Below, piece by piece: positions 16,838-17,110 of a DNA stretch of 17,110 nucleotides (its first letter is position 1; the number at the start of each line of letters is the position of its first letter). The DNA comes from Terriglobia bacterium (GTDB taxonomy: Bacteria > Acidobacteriota > Terriglobia > UBA7540). The position numbers were made by a program, and so were the translations under genes. The notes under the pieces were generated by a model. It saw only the letters and a program-made list of their open reading frames with translations. It was not told where the DNA came from and ran no database searches. Location: contig JASHYZ010000486.1 of assembly GCA_030042795.1 (NCBI GenBank), positions 1-17,110 on the forward strand, written 5' to 3'.

Positions 16838-17110
16838 CTACGCTTTTGGATGTGCCTTATCGTAGACCTCGATCAGCTTCTGGATCGACACTTGGGTGTA
16901 TTTCTGGGTCGTTGAAAGGCTGACATGACCCAGCATCTCCTGAATCGCCCGCAGGTCAGCACCCTCGGCCAACAAATGTGAAGCGAAGGCGTGGCGCAAC
17001 CCGTGTGGGCTCACGCGCACGTTGGGACCGTAAAGCCGAACGTACTTCTTAACCAGGCGATCCACCGAGCGCGTCGTCAGCCGCCGGCCGCGCGCGTTTA
17101 GAAACAGAGC
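16838..17110 (-). CDS. xerC: Tyrosine recombinase XerC/XerD type, C-terminal part
   Basis: The frame runs in from the right edge of the window (17110) and ends at TAG (16840-16838), giving the last 90 residues of a tyrosine recombinase. Visible catalytic elements are HGLRH (the HxxR pair plus downstream His), [12 protein letters not shown] with the second conserved His and the nucleophilic Tyr, and the family tail VYDKAHPKA. The edge sequence [17 protein letters not shown] is the usual stretch before the HxxR motif; the catalytic Lys and first Arg lie outside. XerC/XerD resolves chromosome dimers at dif with FtsK. The VYDKAHP tail is more XerC-like than XerD-like, but an integrase paralogue cannot be excluded. 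It is convergent with the kinase gene, 35 bases away. No att or dif-like site was recognised in the gap. Confidence 0.9.
   Translation of the reverse strand, partial: ALFLNARGRRLTTRSVDRLVKKYVRLYGPNVRVSPHGLRHAFASHLLAEGADLRAIQEMLGHVSLSTTQKYTQVSIQKLIEVYDKAHPKA

Overview
The window looks like chromosomal DNA of a GC-rich Gram-negative soil bacterium, most likely an acidobacterium. The reasons are the gene set (CRTAC1/UnbV protein beside a heme-c/TPR protein, DUF2911, TIGR03118, carboxypeptidase-regulatory-like/cupredoxin protein, coiled-coil porin) and intergenic DNA made of short GC-rich hairpin repeats of a kind I associate with Acidobacteriota genomes. This is an inference; there is no rRNA or other marker gene here.

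Layout, left to right. (1) 1-138 is the tail of an unrecognised gene. (2) 139-642 is a cold-shock protein gene with a long leader that contains an intrinsic-terminator hairpin and a possible competing antiterminator; a 71-bp inverted-repeat element lies just upstream. (3) 865-2720 carries a double-SIS sugar-phosphate isomerase/deaminase-like gene, with a terminator hairpin over its stop codon, then a secreted DUF2911 protein whose leader contains a perfect 22-bp palindrome. (4) 2799-8197 on the minus strand carries a membrane-anchored pentaheme cytochrome c with TPR repeats, followed by a secreted FG-GAP/VCBS protein with a UnbV/ASPIC C-terminus (CRTAC1 family); hairpin repeats separate them and obscure the start of the second. 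(5) 8198-8939 is a 0.74-kb hairpin-rich divergent spacer. Its right half has a good promoter followed by what folds on paper as a three-way-junction RNA, upstream of a stand-alone MetE-like methyltransferase gene (8940-10139). (6) 10189-12579 on the minus strand is a two-gene unit for a coiled-coil outer-membrane porin and a periplasmic protein with type-1-copper ligands. (7) 13060-14109 is a secreted TIGR03118 beta-propeller-like protein. (8) 14263-16802 is a translationally coupled response regulator and sensor kinase pair. (9) 16838-17110 is the C-terminal part of a XerC/XerD-type recombinase, cut by the window edge.

The window is mostly a set of independent housekeeping and envelope genes. 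Two envelope clusters could work as redox systems: the multiheme cytochrome/CRTAC1 pair and the porin/cupredoxin pair. The least explained signals are RNA-level: the MetE-like leader, the cold-shock leader and the hairpin-rich spacers. All pairings were made by eye; no folding program or database search was run.
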